Assembly: GCA_027307165.1 (NCBI GenBank)
Contig: DAHUXM010000007.1
Location: forward strand, 38,999 to 102,998
Length of the DNA stretch: 64,000 nt
Source: Gemmatimonadota bacterium
GTDB lineage: Bacteria > Gemmatimonadota > Gemmatimonadetes > Gemmatimonadales > Gemmatimonadaceae
Direction: 5' to 3'
Positions 1-10,048 of this stretch are shown here, piece after piece. A program made the translations under genes and the position numbers. Below the pieces are notes generated by a model. The model was not told where the DNA came from and ran no database searches. It was given only the letters and a program-made list of their open reading frames with translations. The first letter of the stretch is position 1. The number at the start of each line of letters is the position of its first letter.

Positions 1-789
1 GAAAAATGCGAATCGTGTGGCTACACCGACATAACGGAGAAATTCGTCCGGAATCTCAACGTTTGTCCAAACTGCGGCTTTCACCGCAGAATTCGCGCGT
101 GGGACTACGCCAACATATTCCTCGATGAGGGGACGGCGGAGGAAACCGAGGTCGAGATCCGCTCGGCCGACCCGCTCGGCTTCCCCGAATACGCCCAACG
201 GCTCAAGAAGGCTACAGCCAACGCGGGCGAAGGTGATGCCATTCTCACCCTGACGGGCCAGCTCGGTGGGTCGCCCATCAGCCTTGGCATCATGGACTTC
301 GCCTTCATGGGCGGGTCGATGGGATCTGTCGTGGGCGAGAAGATCGCCCGTCTGGGACAACGCTCTCTGGAGAAGAAGCACCCGCTGGTCATTGTCTGCG
401 CGTCCGGTGGTGCACGAATGCAGGAGGGCGTCCTGTCGCTCATGCAGATGGCCAAGGCATCGGCGATGCTGTCGCAATTGGCGGAGCGCCGGGTGCCCTA
501 CGTGTCGCTGCTGACGAACCCGACGACCGGTGGGGTGAGCGCGAGCTTCGCCATGCTCGGGGACGCGATAATCGCCGAGCCAGGTGCGGTGGTGGGCTTC
601 GCTGGGCCGCGTGTGATCAAGCAGACCATCGGACAGGATCTACCGGAGGGCTTTCAGACCGCCGAGTTCCTGCTGGAGCACGGTATCGTGGACATCGTGG
701 TACCGCGTCACGAGCTGAAGCCAACGGTAGGTCGCCTTTTGCGACACATGAGCGGCAAGCCGGCGGCGACTGGATGGCTCTCGACCTGA
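1..789 (+). CDS. accD: Acetyl-CoA carboxylase carboxyltransferase beta subunit (5' end missing)
   Basis: The reading frame is open from base 1, so the N-terminus (probably about 25 residues) lies outside the window; 262 residues are visible. It starts inside the AccD zinc ribbon: Cys at visible residues 3, 6, 22 and 25 form two CxxC pairs 16 residues apart. The carboxyltransferase crotonase fold follows, with CASGGARMQEG and the TGGVSASFAMLGD stretch that builds the acyl-CoA site. With AccA it transfers CO2 from carboxybiotin to acetyl-CoA, the first step of fatty acid synthesis. Its last 16 bases overlap folC, an accD-folC order common in bacteria. Confidence 0.96.
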   Translation, partial: EKCESCGYTDITEKFVRNLNVCPNCGFHRRIRAWDYANIFLDEGTAEETEVEIRSADPLGFPEYAQRLKKATANAGEGDAILTLTGQLGGSPISLGIMDFAFMGGSMGSVVGEKIARLGQRSLEKKHPLVIVCASGGARMQEGVLSLMQMAKASAMLSQLAERRVPYVSLLTNPTTGGVSASFAMLGDAIIAEPGAVVGFAGPRVIKQTIGQDLPEGFQTAEFLLEHGIVDIVVPRHELKPTVGRLLRHMSGKPAATGWLST

Positions 790-2081
790 CGTACCGGGAG
801 ACTATCGAACGGTTGTTCGAAAAGACCGGATCGAAGGTGGTTCCGGGGCTCGAGCGGACCGAAAAACTGCTTGACGCACTGGGTGATCCGCACCGGAGGT
901 ACCCTTCCTTTCACGTCGCCGGAACGAATGGCAAGGGGAGCACTGTCGCGACGCTGGATGCGTTGCTCAGGTTCGGGGGAAGGCGGGTGGGGCGGTACAC
1001 ATCGCCACACATCGTGGACTTTCGCGAGCGGATCGCGATCGATGGCGTGCCGATCCCCGAGGAGGCGCTGCTGGAGCTGTTGCGCCGGATCGAGCCGATC
1101 GCGGAGTCGGTGGAGGCGACTTTCTTCGAAATAACCACGGTTGCCGCGATGATCTACTTCGCAGAAGCGAATGTCGATGTCGCGGTGATGGAGACAGGTC
1201 TGGGAGGCGCTCTCGACAGCACCAACGTGCTTGACCCGGTCGTGGCGACGGTGACCAATATCTCGCTGGACCACACGGAGTATCTGGGCACCACGCTACA
1301 GTCGATTGCGGACGAGAAGGGTGGAATCTTCAAGTTCGGCCGGCCCGCGGTGATCGGAGAACCACGGCTGGACATCGCCAAGAGGCTCGCTGAGCGAGCG
1401 GCGGTGCGGGGTGCCACTCCGATATCGATCGTGCGCTCCGACTGGCGTGCGTGGTCGGTCTCGCTCGCTGGCGGCATGACGTCGTTCACCGCGGCGACGC
1501 CGCTGGGGCGCACTCGCCTCTCCACTCCATTGCTGGGCGAACATCAGGTCCGCAACACGCTCACTGCTCTCGCGACGATCCACGCCGCCGGTCCGGAGTA
1601 CGCGATCAAGAAGGAGAACATCAACCGGGCGCTGTCCTCCGTCAGCCTTCCAGGGCGGTTTCAGCGCATCCGAGACTGGATCTTCGACGTGGCGCACAAC
1701 GCGGCAGGTGCGCGGGCGCTTGCGGAGACTCTGGCGGCGCGGCCGACGCCACCGCCGGTGACCATCGTTCTGGGTGTTCTCAAGGACAAGGACTGGTACG
1801 GCATGATCGAAGCGTTGGCACCGGTTGCGAATCATTTCATAATTACCAACCCTCCGAGCGCGCCACCGGAGCGTGCGTGGGACCCGCTGCCCGCGGCGGC
1901 GCACGCCAATGCGTGCAAGGTTCCGGTTTCGCTCGACCTCGACTTCGGCGTGGCCATGGAGCGTGCAGCTTCGTTGCCCGGCACCAAGGTCGTCTGCGGA
2001 TCATTTCACACCGTGGGAGACGCGATGGCGGTACTCGGGATCGACCCTGCTGTTCGGGCGTCGCGCGGCGTGCGCGACTGA
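774..2081 (+). CDS. folC: Bifunctional folylpolyglutamate synthase / dihydrofolate synthase
   Basis: The 435-residue product has a Mur-ligase-type fold. The P-loop GTNGKGS is at residues 50-56, followed by SPHIVDFRERI, a TTVAAMIYFAE segment, ETGLGGALDSTN and LDHTEYLG, all typical of FolC. The C-terminal domain begins near FDVAHNAAGA. It adds glutamate to dihydropteroate and to reduced folates using ATP. The ATG at 774 lies inside the end of accD, so translation is probably coupled. folB and folK for the same pathway lie near 40 kb of the window. An 85-base gap separates it from hisS. Confidence 0.95.
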   Translation: MALDLTYRETIERLFEKTGSKVVPGLERTEKLLDALGDPHRRYPSFHVAGTNGKGSTVATLDALLRFGGRRVGRYTSPHIVDFRERIAIDGVPIPEEALLELLRRIEPIAESVEATFFEITTVAAMIYFAEANVDVAVMETGLGGALDSTNVLDPVVATVTNISLDHTEYLGTTLQSIADEKGGIFKFGRPAVIGEPRLDIAKRLAERAAVRGATPISIVRSDWRAWSVSLAGGMTSFTAATPLGRTRLSTPLLGEHQVRNTLTALATIHAAGPEYAIKKENINRALSSVSLPGRFQRIRDWIFDVAHNAAGARALAETLAARPTPPPVTIVLGVLKDKDWYGMIEALAPVANHFIITNPPSAPPERAWDPLPAAAHANACKVPVSLDLDFGVAMERAASLPGTKVVCGSFHTVGDAMAVLGIDPAVRASRGVRD

Positions 2082-2166
2082 TCCGGGCGTGTTTCGCAGG
2101 GTCCGTGCCCGTGGTTCACAGGCGCTGGTGGTAGCACGCACCTCTCCGACCGAATAGGTTTGGACG

Positions 2167-3390
2167 ATGGCGCACACAACACTACCGGGGTTCAGAGATT
2201 TCTACCCTGAGCAGTTTGCCGAGCGCGCGTATGTGACCCGAGCGTGGCGTGAGGTTGCACGCCGCTACGCATTCATGGAATACGATGGTCCGCCGCTCGA
2301 GTCTCTGGAGCTGTACACGGCCAAGAGCGGCGACGAGATAGTCGGCCAGCTGTACAATTTCGTCGACAAGGGCGGCCGCGAAGTTGCGCTGCGTCCGGAG
2401 ATGACTCCGACGTTCGCGCGCATGGTGAGCGCGCGTGCCAACTCTCTGCGCAAGCCGACGCGCTGGTTCTCGATTCCGCAGTTGTTCAGATATGAACGCC
2501 AGCAGAAGGGCCGGCTTCGCGAGCACTATCAGCTGAACGTCGACATCGTCGGCGAGGCTGGAGTCGCGGCGGACGCCGAGCTGGTGGCGTGTGCGATCGA
2601 CATCTGTCGGGAGCTGCGTCTCACGTCGAACGAAGTTGTCGTGCGTGTGAGCGACAGGCGCGTGATGCACGCGTATCTCGCGGCACTCGGCATTCCGTCC
2701 GGCGCATTCGAAGTCGTGCTTGCGGTGACCGACAAGCTGGCGCGGCAGCCGCGTGCGGTGTCGGCGGAGAAGCTCGCGGCGGCGGGGCTGAATGAATCGC
2801 AAGTGAACGCAGTGCTCGACATCACGAGCGCCACGCTCGATACCGTTGCGACCGCGATCGTAGCTACGTCCGAGCCCGGCGGTGAGCACGTCGAAGAATT
2901 GCGCAGATTCTTCGAGTACGTTGGCACGCTCGTGCCGGACGGGGCTGCGTGGCTCCAGTTCGATCTGTCGATCGTTCGCGGACTCGCGTACTACACCGGC
3001 ATCGTGTTCGAATTGTTCGATCGTTCCGGTGAGTTTCGTGCGATATGCGGCGGCGGGCGTTACGACAACCTGCTCGGTGCGATCGGCGGCGCAGCGCTTC
3101 CGGCGCTCGGATTCGGAATGGGCGACGTCGTGCTGACCGAACTGCTGCGCGCGCGCAAATTGCTTCCGGTGACGGAGCCGTCGGTTGATTACTGGCTCAC
3201 GGCCGATGAGGATGTTCCGTTGACGAAGATCATGGCCGAGGCCGCGCAGCTGAGGGCGCAGGGCTTTTCCGTGGAGTATGCGCTGCGGCACCAGACTCCA
3301 TCCAAACAGCGCAAGTCGGCAAATGCGGCCGGCGCGCACAGCATCATCCACCTGACGAACGCGGCGACGGCGGGATCTCATGCCCGATAA
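2167..3390 (+). CDS. hisS: Histidyl-tRNA synthetase with a shortened C-terminus
   Basis: The 407-residue product is a class II synthetase that charges tRNA-His. The catalytic core is intact: [10 protein letters not shown], the motif-2 loop [15 protein letters not shown], the histidine-specific [12 protein letters not shown] and GGGRYDNL of motif 3. The anticodon-binding domain starts near residue 336 and stops after about 70 residues, where about 95 are usual; the final strand and helix are absent. Only 47 bases separate the TAA from proS, so the missing segment is not simply downstream. HisZ was considered, but the retained histidine motifs and the anticodon-domain start favour HisS. Confidence 0.88.
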   Translation: MAHTTLPGFRDFYPEQFAERAYVTRAWREVARRYAFMEYDGPPLESLELYTAKSGDEIVGQLYNFVDKGGREVALRPEMTPTFARMVSARANSLRKPTRWFSIPQLFRYERQQKGRLREHYQLNVDIVGEAGVAADAELVACAIDICRELRLTSNEVVVRVSDRRVMHAYLAALGIPSGAFEVVLAVTDKLARQPRAVSAEKLAAAGLNESQVNAVLDITSATLDTVATAIVATSEPGGEHVEELRRFFEYVGTLVPDGAAWLQFDLSIVRGLAYYTGIVFELFDRSGEFRAICGGGRYDNLLGAIGGAALPALGFGMGDVVLTELLRARKLLPVTEPSVDYWLTADEDVPLTKIMAEAAQLRAQGFSVEYALRHQTPSKQRKSANAAGAHSIIHLTNAATAGSHAR

Positions 3391-3437
3391 CGCACGCCTC
3401 ATCCAATACTGCATCCACTGCATCAACTACCGCATCG

Positions 3438-4907
3438 ATGGCTGACGAAAAGAAGCTTCCCACTCGCGCTCAGGATTTCAGCGGATGGTACAACGAGCTC
3501 GTTGTACGCGCGGAACTGGCGGACTACGCGCCGGTTCGTGGATGCATGGTCATCCGCCCGAACGGCTATGGCATCTGGGAGCGCATGCAGCGCCAACTGG
3601 ATGACATGTTCAAGGAGACGGGTCATCAGAACGCGTACTTCCCGCTGTTGATCCCACAGAGCTTTCTGCAGAAGGAAGCGCAGCACGTGGAGGGCTTTGC
3701 GCCCGAAACGGCGGTCGTGACGCATGGCGGCGGCAAGGAGCTGGATGAGCCGCTCGTGATTCGCCCGACGTCCGAGACGATCATCTACTCGATGTTTGCG
3801 AAGTGGGTGCAGAGCTATCGCGACCTTCCGCTGCTGATCAATCAGTGGGCCAACGTCGTCCGTTGGGAGATGCGCACGCGTCTGTTCCTCCGTACGCTCG
3901 AATTTCTCTGGCAGGAAGGACACACGGCGCACGCGACCGAGGCGGAAGCCGAAGACGAGACGCGGCGGATGCTCGGCGTGTATCGCGACTTCATGGAAGG
4001 CTGGATGGCGATGCCGGTCGTGACGGGTAGAAAGAGCGAGTCGGAAAAGTTCGCTGGCGCGCTGCGCACGTATTCGTGCGAGGCGATGATGCAGGACAAC
4101 AAGGCGCTGCAGGCCGGCACGTCGCACAACCTCGGGCAGAACTTCGCCAGGGCATTCGATCTCACGTTTCAGACCGAAGCTGGCGAACTGGACTTTGCGT
4201 GGAACACGAGCTGGGGCGTCTCGACACGCATGGTGGGCGGGCTCGTGATGACGCACGGCGATGACAACGGCCTCGTCACGCCGCCACTGCTGGCACCGAT
4301 CGAAGTGGTCATCGTGCCGATCTATCGTACTGACGAGGATCGTGAGCGCGTCATCGCGGCTGCGATGAAGATCAAGGAGTCACTCGGCGCGTGGGAACGC
4401 CGGTCGCCCGCGCGTCTGCGCATTCACGTGGATGCGCGCGAGGGAATCAAGCCCGGCGCCAAGTATTACGAATGGGAGCTGCGCGGGATACCGCTCCGAA
4501 TGGAGATCGGCCCACGCGATCTGGACGCGGGTCAGGCGGTCCTGGTGCGTCGCGATACGCGCGAGAAGCGTCCGTATCCACTCGATACGATCGGGGAATC
4601 GATACACGAGCTGCTGTCCGCGATCCAGGACAACCTGCTCGAAACGGCGCGCGCGCGACGCGAGGCAAACAGCGTGCGCGGGGACGTTACATACGAGCGC
4701 TTTCGCGAGATCATGGACGGCGACGGGGCGTTCGTGTACGCCGGCTGGTGCGGTTCCGGCGAATGCGAGGCGAAAATCAAGGAAGAAACCAAGGCGACCA
4801 TACGGTGCCTTCCCGACGATGAGTTCCGTTCCGCGGTGGCACCGACGTCGTGCCTGCGGTGCGGAGAGAAATCGGTAGCGGAGGCCTTGTGGGCCAAAGC
4901 GTACTGA
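3438..4907 (+). CDS. proS: Prolyl-tRNA synthetase, type 3 (eukaryote/archaea-like)
   Basis: The 489-residue class II synthetase charges tRNA-Pro. It lacks the editing insertion of ordinary bacterial ProRS and shows the short archaeal/eukaryotic layout: a catalytic core with [15 protein letters not shown] and [10 protein letters not shown], an anticodon-binding domain, then a C-terminal zinc domain. That domain has Cys in WCGSGECE, in TIRCLP and in CLRCGEK. The chain ends in Tyr (ALWAKAY), as type-3 enzymes do. Its TGA overlaps the lysA ATG by one base. Confidence 0.95.
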   Translation: MADEKKLPTRAQDFSGWYNELVVRAELADYAPVRGCMVIRPNGYGIWERMQRQLDDMFKETGHQNAYFPLLIPQSFLQKEAQHVEGFAPETAVVTHGGGKELDEPLVIRPTSETIIYSMFAKWVQSYRDLPLLINQWANVVRWEMRTRLFLRTLEFLWQEGHTAHATEAEAEDETRRMLGVYRDFMEGWMAMPVVTGRKSESEKFAGALRTYSCEAMMQDNKALQAGTSHNLGQNFARAFDLTFQTEAGELDFAWNTSWGVSTRMVGGLVMTHGDDNGLVTPPLLAPIEVVIVPIYRTDEDRERVIAAAMKIKESLGAWERRSPARLRIHVDAREGIKPGAKYYEWELRGIPLRMEIGPRDLDAGQAVLVRRDTREKRPYPLDTIGESIHELLSAIQDNLLETARARREANSVRGDVTYERFREIMDGDGAFVYAGWCGSGECEAKIKEETKATIRCLPDDEFRSAVAPTSCLRCGEKSVAEALWAKAY

Positions 4908-6178
4908 TGCCCGCCGGTTACACACGGCGCGATGGTGCGCTGTTCTGCGATGGCGTTGCGCTGGACACGATAGCGGATCGGGTTGGCACTCCGGTCTACG
5001 TGTACAGCGCAAACACCATTCGCAACCAGTATCAGCGACTTGCGGCCGCGGTTGAAGGACTGCCCGTCCACGTACACTATAGCGTCAAGGCCAATTCCAG
5101 TCTGGCGATCCTCGCTCTGCTGAGATCACTTGGCGCCGGCGTCGACATCGTAAGCGGCGGCGAGCTCCACCGCGCGCTAGAGGCGGGATTCGCGGGATCG
5201 GACATCGTATTCAGTGGCGTCGGAAAGACCCCCGCCGAATTGGAGCGCGCAGTGCGCGCCGGCGTGCGCAGCATAAACGTAGAATCCGAAGGTGAGCTCG
5301 CCGTGCTGCAGGACGTTGCGCACCGGATAGGCGTCGTCGCCCCGGTAGTTCTGCGAGTGAATCCCGACGTTGCCGTGGACACGCCGCACCCGTACACGCG
5401 CACCGGCGAGCGCGGGATGAAATTCGGAATTCCGCTGGATCGGGTCATCGCTGTCGCGCGTGCGATGTCGCACATGACAAACGTGAAGCTGATCGGCCTG
5501 GCCTCCCACATCGGCTCGCAGATCGGTGACGCAACGCCGTACGCACTGGCGGCGAAGGCCCTCGTGCAGCTGAAGCGCGAGATCGAAAGTGAGAACCTCG
5601 CGCGGCTCACCACGTTGGACCTGGGCGGCGGCCTCGGAGTGACCGACGACGACGGCTCGTCACTCGACCTCCGTGCGTACGCCGATGCGCTGCGGATCGC
5701 CGCGGCAGAGCCGGGTGTGGAGATACTCATCGAGCCCGGCAGGTTCCTCGTGGCGGAGTCGGGCGTGCTGGTGACGCGGGTGCTGTACCGCAAGCATAGC
5801 GGCGGAAAGGAGATCGTCATCACTGACGCTGGGATGAACGACTTCATTCGCCCGTCGCTGTACGCGTCGCATCACGCGATCGATTCTGCGTCGAGCGACG
5901 CCGAGCCGACGCTGCGTGCGAATATCGTCGGTCCGGTTTGCGAGAGTGGCGACTTCTTCGCGAACAATCGGCTCATTGCCGATGTCGCGCCGGGAGATCT
6001 GCTCGTGTTGCGCGCGACCGGTGCGTACGGCTACTCGATGGCGTCGAACTACAATTCGCGGCCGCGGCCAGCCGAAGTACTTGTGGATGGGAGTCGATTT
6101 GCAGTAATCACCGAGCGAGAGTCCGACGCTGATCTTACGCGCCGCGAGACATTCGCGCCTGACTGGATCGAGGACTGA
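4907..6178 (+). CDS. lysA: Diaminopimelate decarboxylase
   Basis: The 423-residue product is a fold-III PLP enzyme that decarboxylates meso-diaminopimelate to lysine. The PLP lysine is K61 in VHYSVKANSS. HIGSQIGD, the glycine-rich LDLGGGLGV, EPGRFLV, CESGDFF and GAYGYSMASNYNSRPRPAE are all recognisable. I chose the ATG at 4907 because it overlaps the proS stop and gives the normal family N-terminus; a longer frame would start inside proS. The stop overlaps the next gene's ATG at 6178. Confidence 0.95.
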   Translation: MPAGYTRRDGALFCDGVALDTIADRVGTPVYVYSANTIRNQYQRLAAAVEGLPVHVHYSVKANSSLAILALLRSLGAGVDIVSGGELHRALEAGFAGSDIVFSGVGKTPAELERAVRAGVRSINVESEGELAVLQDVAHRIGVVAPVVLRVNPDVAVDTPHPYTRTGERGMKFGIPLDRVIAVARAMSHMTNVKLIGLASHIGSQIGDATPYALAAKALVQLKREIESENLARLTTLDLGGGLGVTDDDGSSLDLRAYADALRIAAAEPGVEILIEPGRFLVAESGVLVTRVLYRKHSGGKEIVITDAGMNDFIRPSLYASHHAIDSASSDAEPTLRANIVGPVCESGDFFANNRLIADVAPGDLLVLRATGAYGYSMASNYNSRPRPAEVLVDGSRFAVITERESDADLTRRETFAPDWIED

Positions 6179-6666
6179 TGCGAGTCGGAATCATGGCAGA
6201 TACGCACGACAGGGTTCCCGCAATTGCGGAACTCGTCGCCCGTATGGTCGCCGGTGGCGCAAGCCTGCTGATGCACGCCGGGGATCACTGTTCGCCCTTT
6301 TCGCTGACGCCCGTGAATGACGCCAACATTCCGATGCTTGGCGTCTTTGGTCGAAACGATGGAGATCCCGAGGGCCTGGCCGCGGTCGCTGCGCAGGGAG
6401 TGGGGACCGAGCTGTACGAGTCTCCGCACAGCTTCGAAGTGTCGGGCAAGCAGATCCTCATCGTTCACGACATCGGTGAGGTGCATCAACGGTCGCTGGA
6501 CAAGCACCACTTCGTGTTCCATGGCAGCTCGCACCAGGTCGAGATGAAGAGCAGGGGAGACACGCTGATCCTGAATCCCGGTGAGGCATGCGGCTGGTTG
6601 TATGGGTCGTGCACGGCTGCGCTCGTCGATCTGGATACGCGCGAAGTGGAAATCATAAAACTCTGA
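6178..6666 (+). CDS. YfcE/MJ0936-family metallophosphoesterase-like protein with altered metal ligands
   Basis: The 162-residue product has the calcineurin-like phosphoesterase layout: D8-T-H10, HAGDH (D36), a third motif, VHD (H97), then a C-terminal GxxH and LNPGE. Family members hydrolyse phosphodiesters with two metal ions. Two ligand positions deviate: the usual GN(N/C)D reads G-R-N-D, with Arg59 where the metal-binding Asn should be, and the usual GHTH reads GSSH (116-119), losing its first His. Activity may therefore be reduced, changed or lost. It lies between lysA (one-base overlap) and guaA (7-base gap), which says little about its role. Confidence 0.75.
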   Translation: MRVGIMADTHDRVPAIAELVARMVAGGASLLMHAGDHCSPFSLTPVNDANIPMLGVFGRNDGDPEGLAAVAAQGVGTELYESPHSFEVSGKQILIVHDIGEVHQRSLDKHHFVFHGSSHQVEMKSRGDTLILNPGEACGWLYGSCTAALVDLDTREVEIIKL

Positions 6667-6673
6667 GAGCTGG

Positions 6674-8221
6674 ATGAATCCGGAAAGAATTCTGATTCTT
6701 GATTTTGGGGCACAGTACACGCAGCTCATAGCGCGACGCGTGCGCGAAGCACGGGTGTACTGTGAGATCCATCCTCCCACGCGAACGCTCGAGTGGGTTC
6801 GCGAGTGGAATCCTTCCGGCATCATCTTCAGCGGTGGTCCCAATTCGGTATATGACGAATCCGCTCCGATGGCGGATCCGGCGTTGCTCGGCGTGGCACC
6901 AGTACTGGGCATCTGTTATGGAATGCAACTGATCGCACAGCTCTCGGGTGCGACGGTTCTGCGCGCTGGGAAGCGGGAGTATGGTCGCGCCCAGGTTTGC
7001 GTCACCGAGCCCGATGCGCTCTTCGCGGGTTTCGATGGCGGTGAATGCCTCGAAGCCTGGATGAGTCACGGCGACCATGTGGAATCGCCACCTCCTGGTT
7101 TTACAGTAACAGCGCGGAGCGGGGCCAACCCGGTTACGGCGTTCCGTCATGAGACACGTCCGATATTCGGCGTGCAGTTCCATCCGGAAGTCGCACATAC
7201 GCCACGCGGCCGAGAGTTGATCGAGAACTTTCTGTTCCGTGTCTGCGGTTTGCATCCCACGTGGACGCCGGGTTCGTTCGTCGAGCGCGAGGTCGTACGT
7301 GTTCGCGCCCTCGTTGGCGACGCGCACGTGATCTGCGGACTTTCGGGCGGCGTGGATTCGTCGGTTGCGGCGGCGCTGGTGCACCGTGCAGTTGGAAATC
7401 AGCTTACCTGCATCTTCGTGGATACCGGCCTGCTTCGAATGCACGAGCGCGAGCAGGTTGAGCGCACGTTCCGCGCGCACATGGGAGTGAATCTGATCAC
7501 CGTGGACGCGAGTGCGGAATTCCTCGGCGCACTTGAAGGCGTCGAAGATCCGGAGAAGAAGCGGAAGATCATCGGGCACACGTTCATCGACGTATTCGAA
7601 GCGACGGCTGCGAAAGTCGGCGACAACGTTCGCTTTCTGGTGCAGGGCACGTTGTATCCGGACGTGATCGAGTCGTTCTCGCCGACCGGCGGCGCGTCAG
7701 TGACGATCAAGACGCATCACAACGTCGGGGGACTCAAGAGCGACATGAAGTTCGCCCTGATCGAGCCGCTGCGTGAGCTGTTCAAGGACGAGGTGCGGAA
7801 CGTCGGACGTGAGCTGGGTCTGCCTGAGGAGATGGTTGGCCGACACCCATTTCCGGGGCCGGGACTTGCGATACGCGTGCTCGGCAACGTCACACCGGCC
7901 AAGCTCGAAGTGTTGCGCCGCGCCGATGCGATCTATCTGGAAGAGATCCGCTCAGCGGGATTGTACGATACGATCTGGCAGGCGTTCGCGGTGTTGTTGC
8001 CGATCCGGAGTGTCGGGGTGATGGGCGACGAGCGGACGTATGAAAACGTGCTCGCGTTGCGCGCTGTCACGAGCACGGATGGCATGACCGCCGACTGGTA
8101 TCACTTCCCCTACGATGTGCTGGGGCGGATATCGAATCGCATCATGAACGAGGTCGATGGGGTCAACAGAGTCGCGTACGATGTAAGCTCGAAGCCGCCG
8201 GCGACTATCGAGTGGGAATGA
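6674..8221 (+). CDS. guaA: GMP synthase (glutamine-hydrolysing)
   Basis: The 515-residue product converts XMP to GMP. The N-terminal class I glutamine amidotransferase has the nucleophile C81 in LGICYGMQ and the His-Glu pair in VQFHPEV. The ATP pyrophosphatase domain has the P-loop SGGVDSS near residue 224. The C-terminal dimerisation domain includes [12 protein letters not shown] and ends in PPATIEWE, the usual GuaA terminus. The other purine genes of the window lie in the minus-strand run further along. Confidence 0.97.
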   Translation: MNPERILILDFGAQYTQLIARRVREARVYCEIHPPTRTLEWVREWNPSGIIFSGGPNSVYDESAPMADPALLGVAPVLGICYGMQLIAQLSGATVLRAGKREYGRAQVCVTEPDALFAGFDGGECLEAWMSHGDHVESPPPGFTVTARSGANPVTAFRHETRPIFGVQFHPEVAHTPRGRELIENFLFRVCGLHPTWTPGSFVEREVVRVRALVGDAHVICGLSGGVDSSVAAALVHRAVGNQLTCIFVDTGLLRMHEREQVERTFRAHMGVNLITVDASAEFLGALEGVEDPEKKRKIIGHTFIDVFEATAAKVGDNVRFLVQGTLYPDVIESFSPTGGASVTIKTHHNVGGLKSDMKFALIEPLRELFKDEVRNVGRELGLPEEMVGRHPFPGPGLAIRVLGNVTPAKLEVLRRADAIYLEEIRSAGLYDTIWQAFAVLLPIRSVGVMGDERTYENVLALRAVTSTDGMTADWYHFPYDVLGRISNRIMNEVDGVNRVAYDVSSKPPATIEWE

Positions 8222-8249
8222 TCGACACTCACGGTCAGCATCTCGTGCA

Positions 8250-9272
8250 ATGAAGAAGATCGGCTTTCTATCGTTCGGGCACTGGACGCCCTCGTCGCAA
8301 TCGCAAACACGATCGGCGGCCGACGCGCTGCTGCAATCCATCGATCTCGCCGTTGCTGCCGAGTCGCTGGGCGCGGACGGCGCATATTTTCGCGTTCACC
8401 ATTTTGCGCGACAACTCGCGTCGCCATTTCCGCTTCTTGCCGCCGTCGGTGCGCGAACGAGTCGCATCGAGATCGGCACGGCTGTCATCGACATGCGGTA
8501 CGAGAACCCGTACTACATGGTGGAGGACGCGGGAGCGGCCGATATCATCGCGGGCGGGCGGCTGCAACTTGGGATCAGCCGCGGCTCGCCCGAGCAGGTG
8601 ATAGATGGCTGGCGATATTTCGGTTACAGCCCAGCCGACGGTCAGACCGATGCCGACATGGGGCGCGGTCACGCGGAAGTGTTCCTTGGCCTGTTGCGCG
8701 GCGAGGGGTTCGCGCAGCCGAGTCCGCGCCCGATGTTTGCAAATCCGCCCGGCCTGCTGCGCATCGAGCCGCATTCGGAAGGGTTGCGCGAGCGGATCTG
8801 GTGGGGTGCGGGATCGAATGCCACCGCGGTGTGGGCGGCAAAGCTCGGCATGAACCTGCAGAGCTCCACTCTCAAGGACGATGAGACTGGCGAGCCCTTC
8901 CATGTGCAGCAGGCGGCGCAGATCCGGGCATTCCGCACCGCGTGGGCTGAGGCAGGCCATGCGCGCGAACCGCGGGTGTCGGTGAGCCGCAGCATTTTTG
9001 CGCTCGTCACCGATCGAGACCGGGCGTACTTCGGGCGTCAGGGCGCGGACGCGGACCAGATCGGGTACATCGACGAGAAAACGCGTGCGATCTTCGGTAG
9101 GAGCTATGCTGCGGAGCCGGATGTGCTCGTGGAGCAACTCAGGAATGACGAGGGGATCGCGGCGGCGGACACGCTACTTCTGACTGTACCGAATCAGCTT
9201 GGCGTGGATTACAACGCGCATGTGATCGAGGCGATTCTTACACACGTCGCGCCGGCACTGGGGTGGCGGTGA
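8250..9272 (+). CDS. LLM-class (luciferase-like) flavin-dependent oxidoreductase
   Basis: The 340-residue product has the bacterial-luciferase TIM-barrel pattern: MKKIGFLSFGHW at the start, GADGAYFRVHHFARQLASPF, then IEIGTAVIDMRYENPYYMVEDAGAAD and the flavin-phosphate stretch GRLQLGISRGSPEQV. Family members are FMN- or F420-dependent monooxygenases or reductases; the substrate cannot be read from the sequence. It follows guaA by 28 bases on the same strand and is succeeded by a repeat block. Confidence 0.8.
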   Translation: MKKIGFLSFGHWTPSSQSQTRSAADALLQSIDLAVAAESLGADGAYFRVHHFARQLASPFPLLAAVGARTSRIEIGTAVIDMRYENPYYMVEDAGAADIIAGGRLQLGISRGSPEQVIDGWRYFGYSPADGQTDADMGRGHAEVFLGLLRGEGFAQPSPRPMFANPPGLLRIEPHSEGLRERIWWGAGSNATAVWAAKLGMNLQSSTLKDDETGEPFHVQQAAQIRAFRTAWAEAGHAREPRVSVSRSIFALVTDRDRAYFGRQGADADQIGYIDEKTRAIFGRSYAAEPDVLVEQLRNDEGIAAADTLLLTVPNQLGVDYNAHVIEAILTHVAPALGWR

Positions 9273-9294
9273 TCGGGGCACCCGTGGAACGGGG

Positions 9295-9464
9295 TTCGAT
9301 AGCGCGTTAGGAGGGGCGGGTTCGATAGCGCTTTAAGAGGGGCGCGCACCGGGGCCCGCCGAATGGGTTTCGATATCCCGTCAAGACGGGCGGGCACGGG
9401 GGCCCGCCGGACGGAGTTCGATATCCCGTTAAGAGGGGCGGGCACGGGGGCCCGCCCCTACAAC
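9295..9464. repeat. 48-bp tandem repeat block containing GC palindromes
   Basis: Units begin with TTCGAT at 9295, 9321, 9369 and 9417. The last three are 48 bases apart; the first is truncated. Each full unit carries TTCGATATCCCGTTAAGA or a variant followed by the palindrome GGGCGGGCACGGGGGCCCGCC. The palindrome recurs at about 12580 and 12790, so it is a dispersed element as well as a tandem one. It fills the space between the oxidoreductase (+) and the EIIA gene (-), which converge here, so its hairpins may end transcription from both sides. Confidence 0.85.
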
Positions 9465-9471
9465 TGCCACG

Positions 9472-9924
9472 TTACACGCCTTTTTCCTTCAACAACGCCA
9501 TGAACTGGGCGGGCTCGGTGAGCTCTAGGAGCCGGCCTGGAACGTCGGATTCCTTGCTGAACTGGGCAATCTTACCTAGGACTGGCAGGTACTGGTTGGA
9601 GACCTCCAGCGGCGGCGCGACGATCAGAAAGAAGAAGTAGACAGGCTTCTCATCGATCGCCTTGAAGTCGACGCCGTTCGGTTTGCGACCGAAGGCGACT
9701 CTCAGCTTGTTGACGACCAGTGAGCGGCAATGCGGGATTGCAATCCCGCGACCGATACCGGTCGAGCCGAGGTTCTCACGGCGCTTCAACATCTTGAACA
9801 GCATCCCTTCGGACTTTTCGTCCAACTTCAGGAGCGAAATAAGCTCGCGAAGGATGTCGTCCTTGTTGTCGGCCTTGAGATCGAGCGAAATCGCATTTTC
9901 GGAGAAGAACTCGCGTAGTTCCAT
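9472..9924 (-). CDS. PTS EIIA (fructose/nitrogen type) domain protein, PtsN-like
   Basis: The 150-residue product is a single PTS EIIA domain of the fructose/mannitol/Ntr class. The phospho-accepting histidine is H65 in GRGIAIPHCRS, and LGSTGIGRG precedes it as usual. No EIIB, EIIC, HPr or EI gene is adjacent, which favours a regulatory role over sugar transport. It stands alone on the minus strand, divergent from the dihydrouridine synthase gene across 124 bases. The substrate or partner is unknown. Confidence 0.85.
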   Translation of the reverse strand: MELREFFSENAISLDLKADNKDDILRELISLLKLDEKSEGMLFKMLKRRENLGSTGIGRGIAIPHCRSLVVNKLRVAFGRKPNGVDFKAIDEKPVYFFFLIVAPPLEVSNQYLPVLGKIAQFSKESDVPGRLLELTEPAQFMALLKEKGV

Positions 9925-10048
9925 TGCGTTTGTTGCGGGTGCGGGCGGAGCGGGCAGTTCGAGGTGAACCGTCCAAGCTACTTTCGGCCCACAGTCATGT
10001 CAAATACGCGCGTTGCCCACCCTCGGGGCTAACATTAGCTTCAGAGTC

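Noticed and set aside
2167..3390. HisZ (ATP-PRT regulatory subunit) as identity of the hisS gene
   Set aside because: The histidine-specific RGLxYYTG and GGGRYD motifs and the beginning of an anticodon-binding domain are present, and no hisG is nearby.
2182..3426. A 414-codon minus-strand open frame opposite hisS
   Set aside because: hisS on the plus strand is unambiguous, and the antisense frame lacks any motif.
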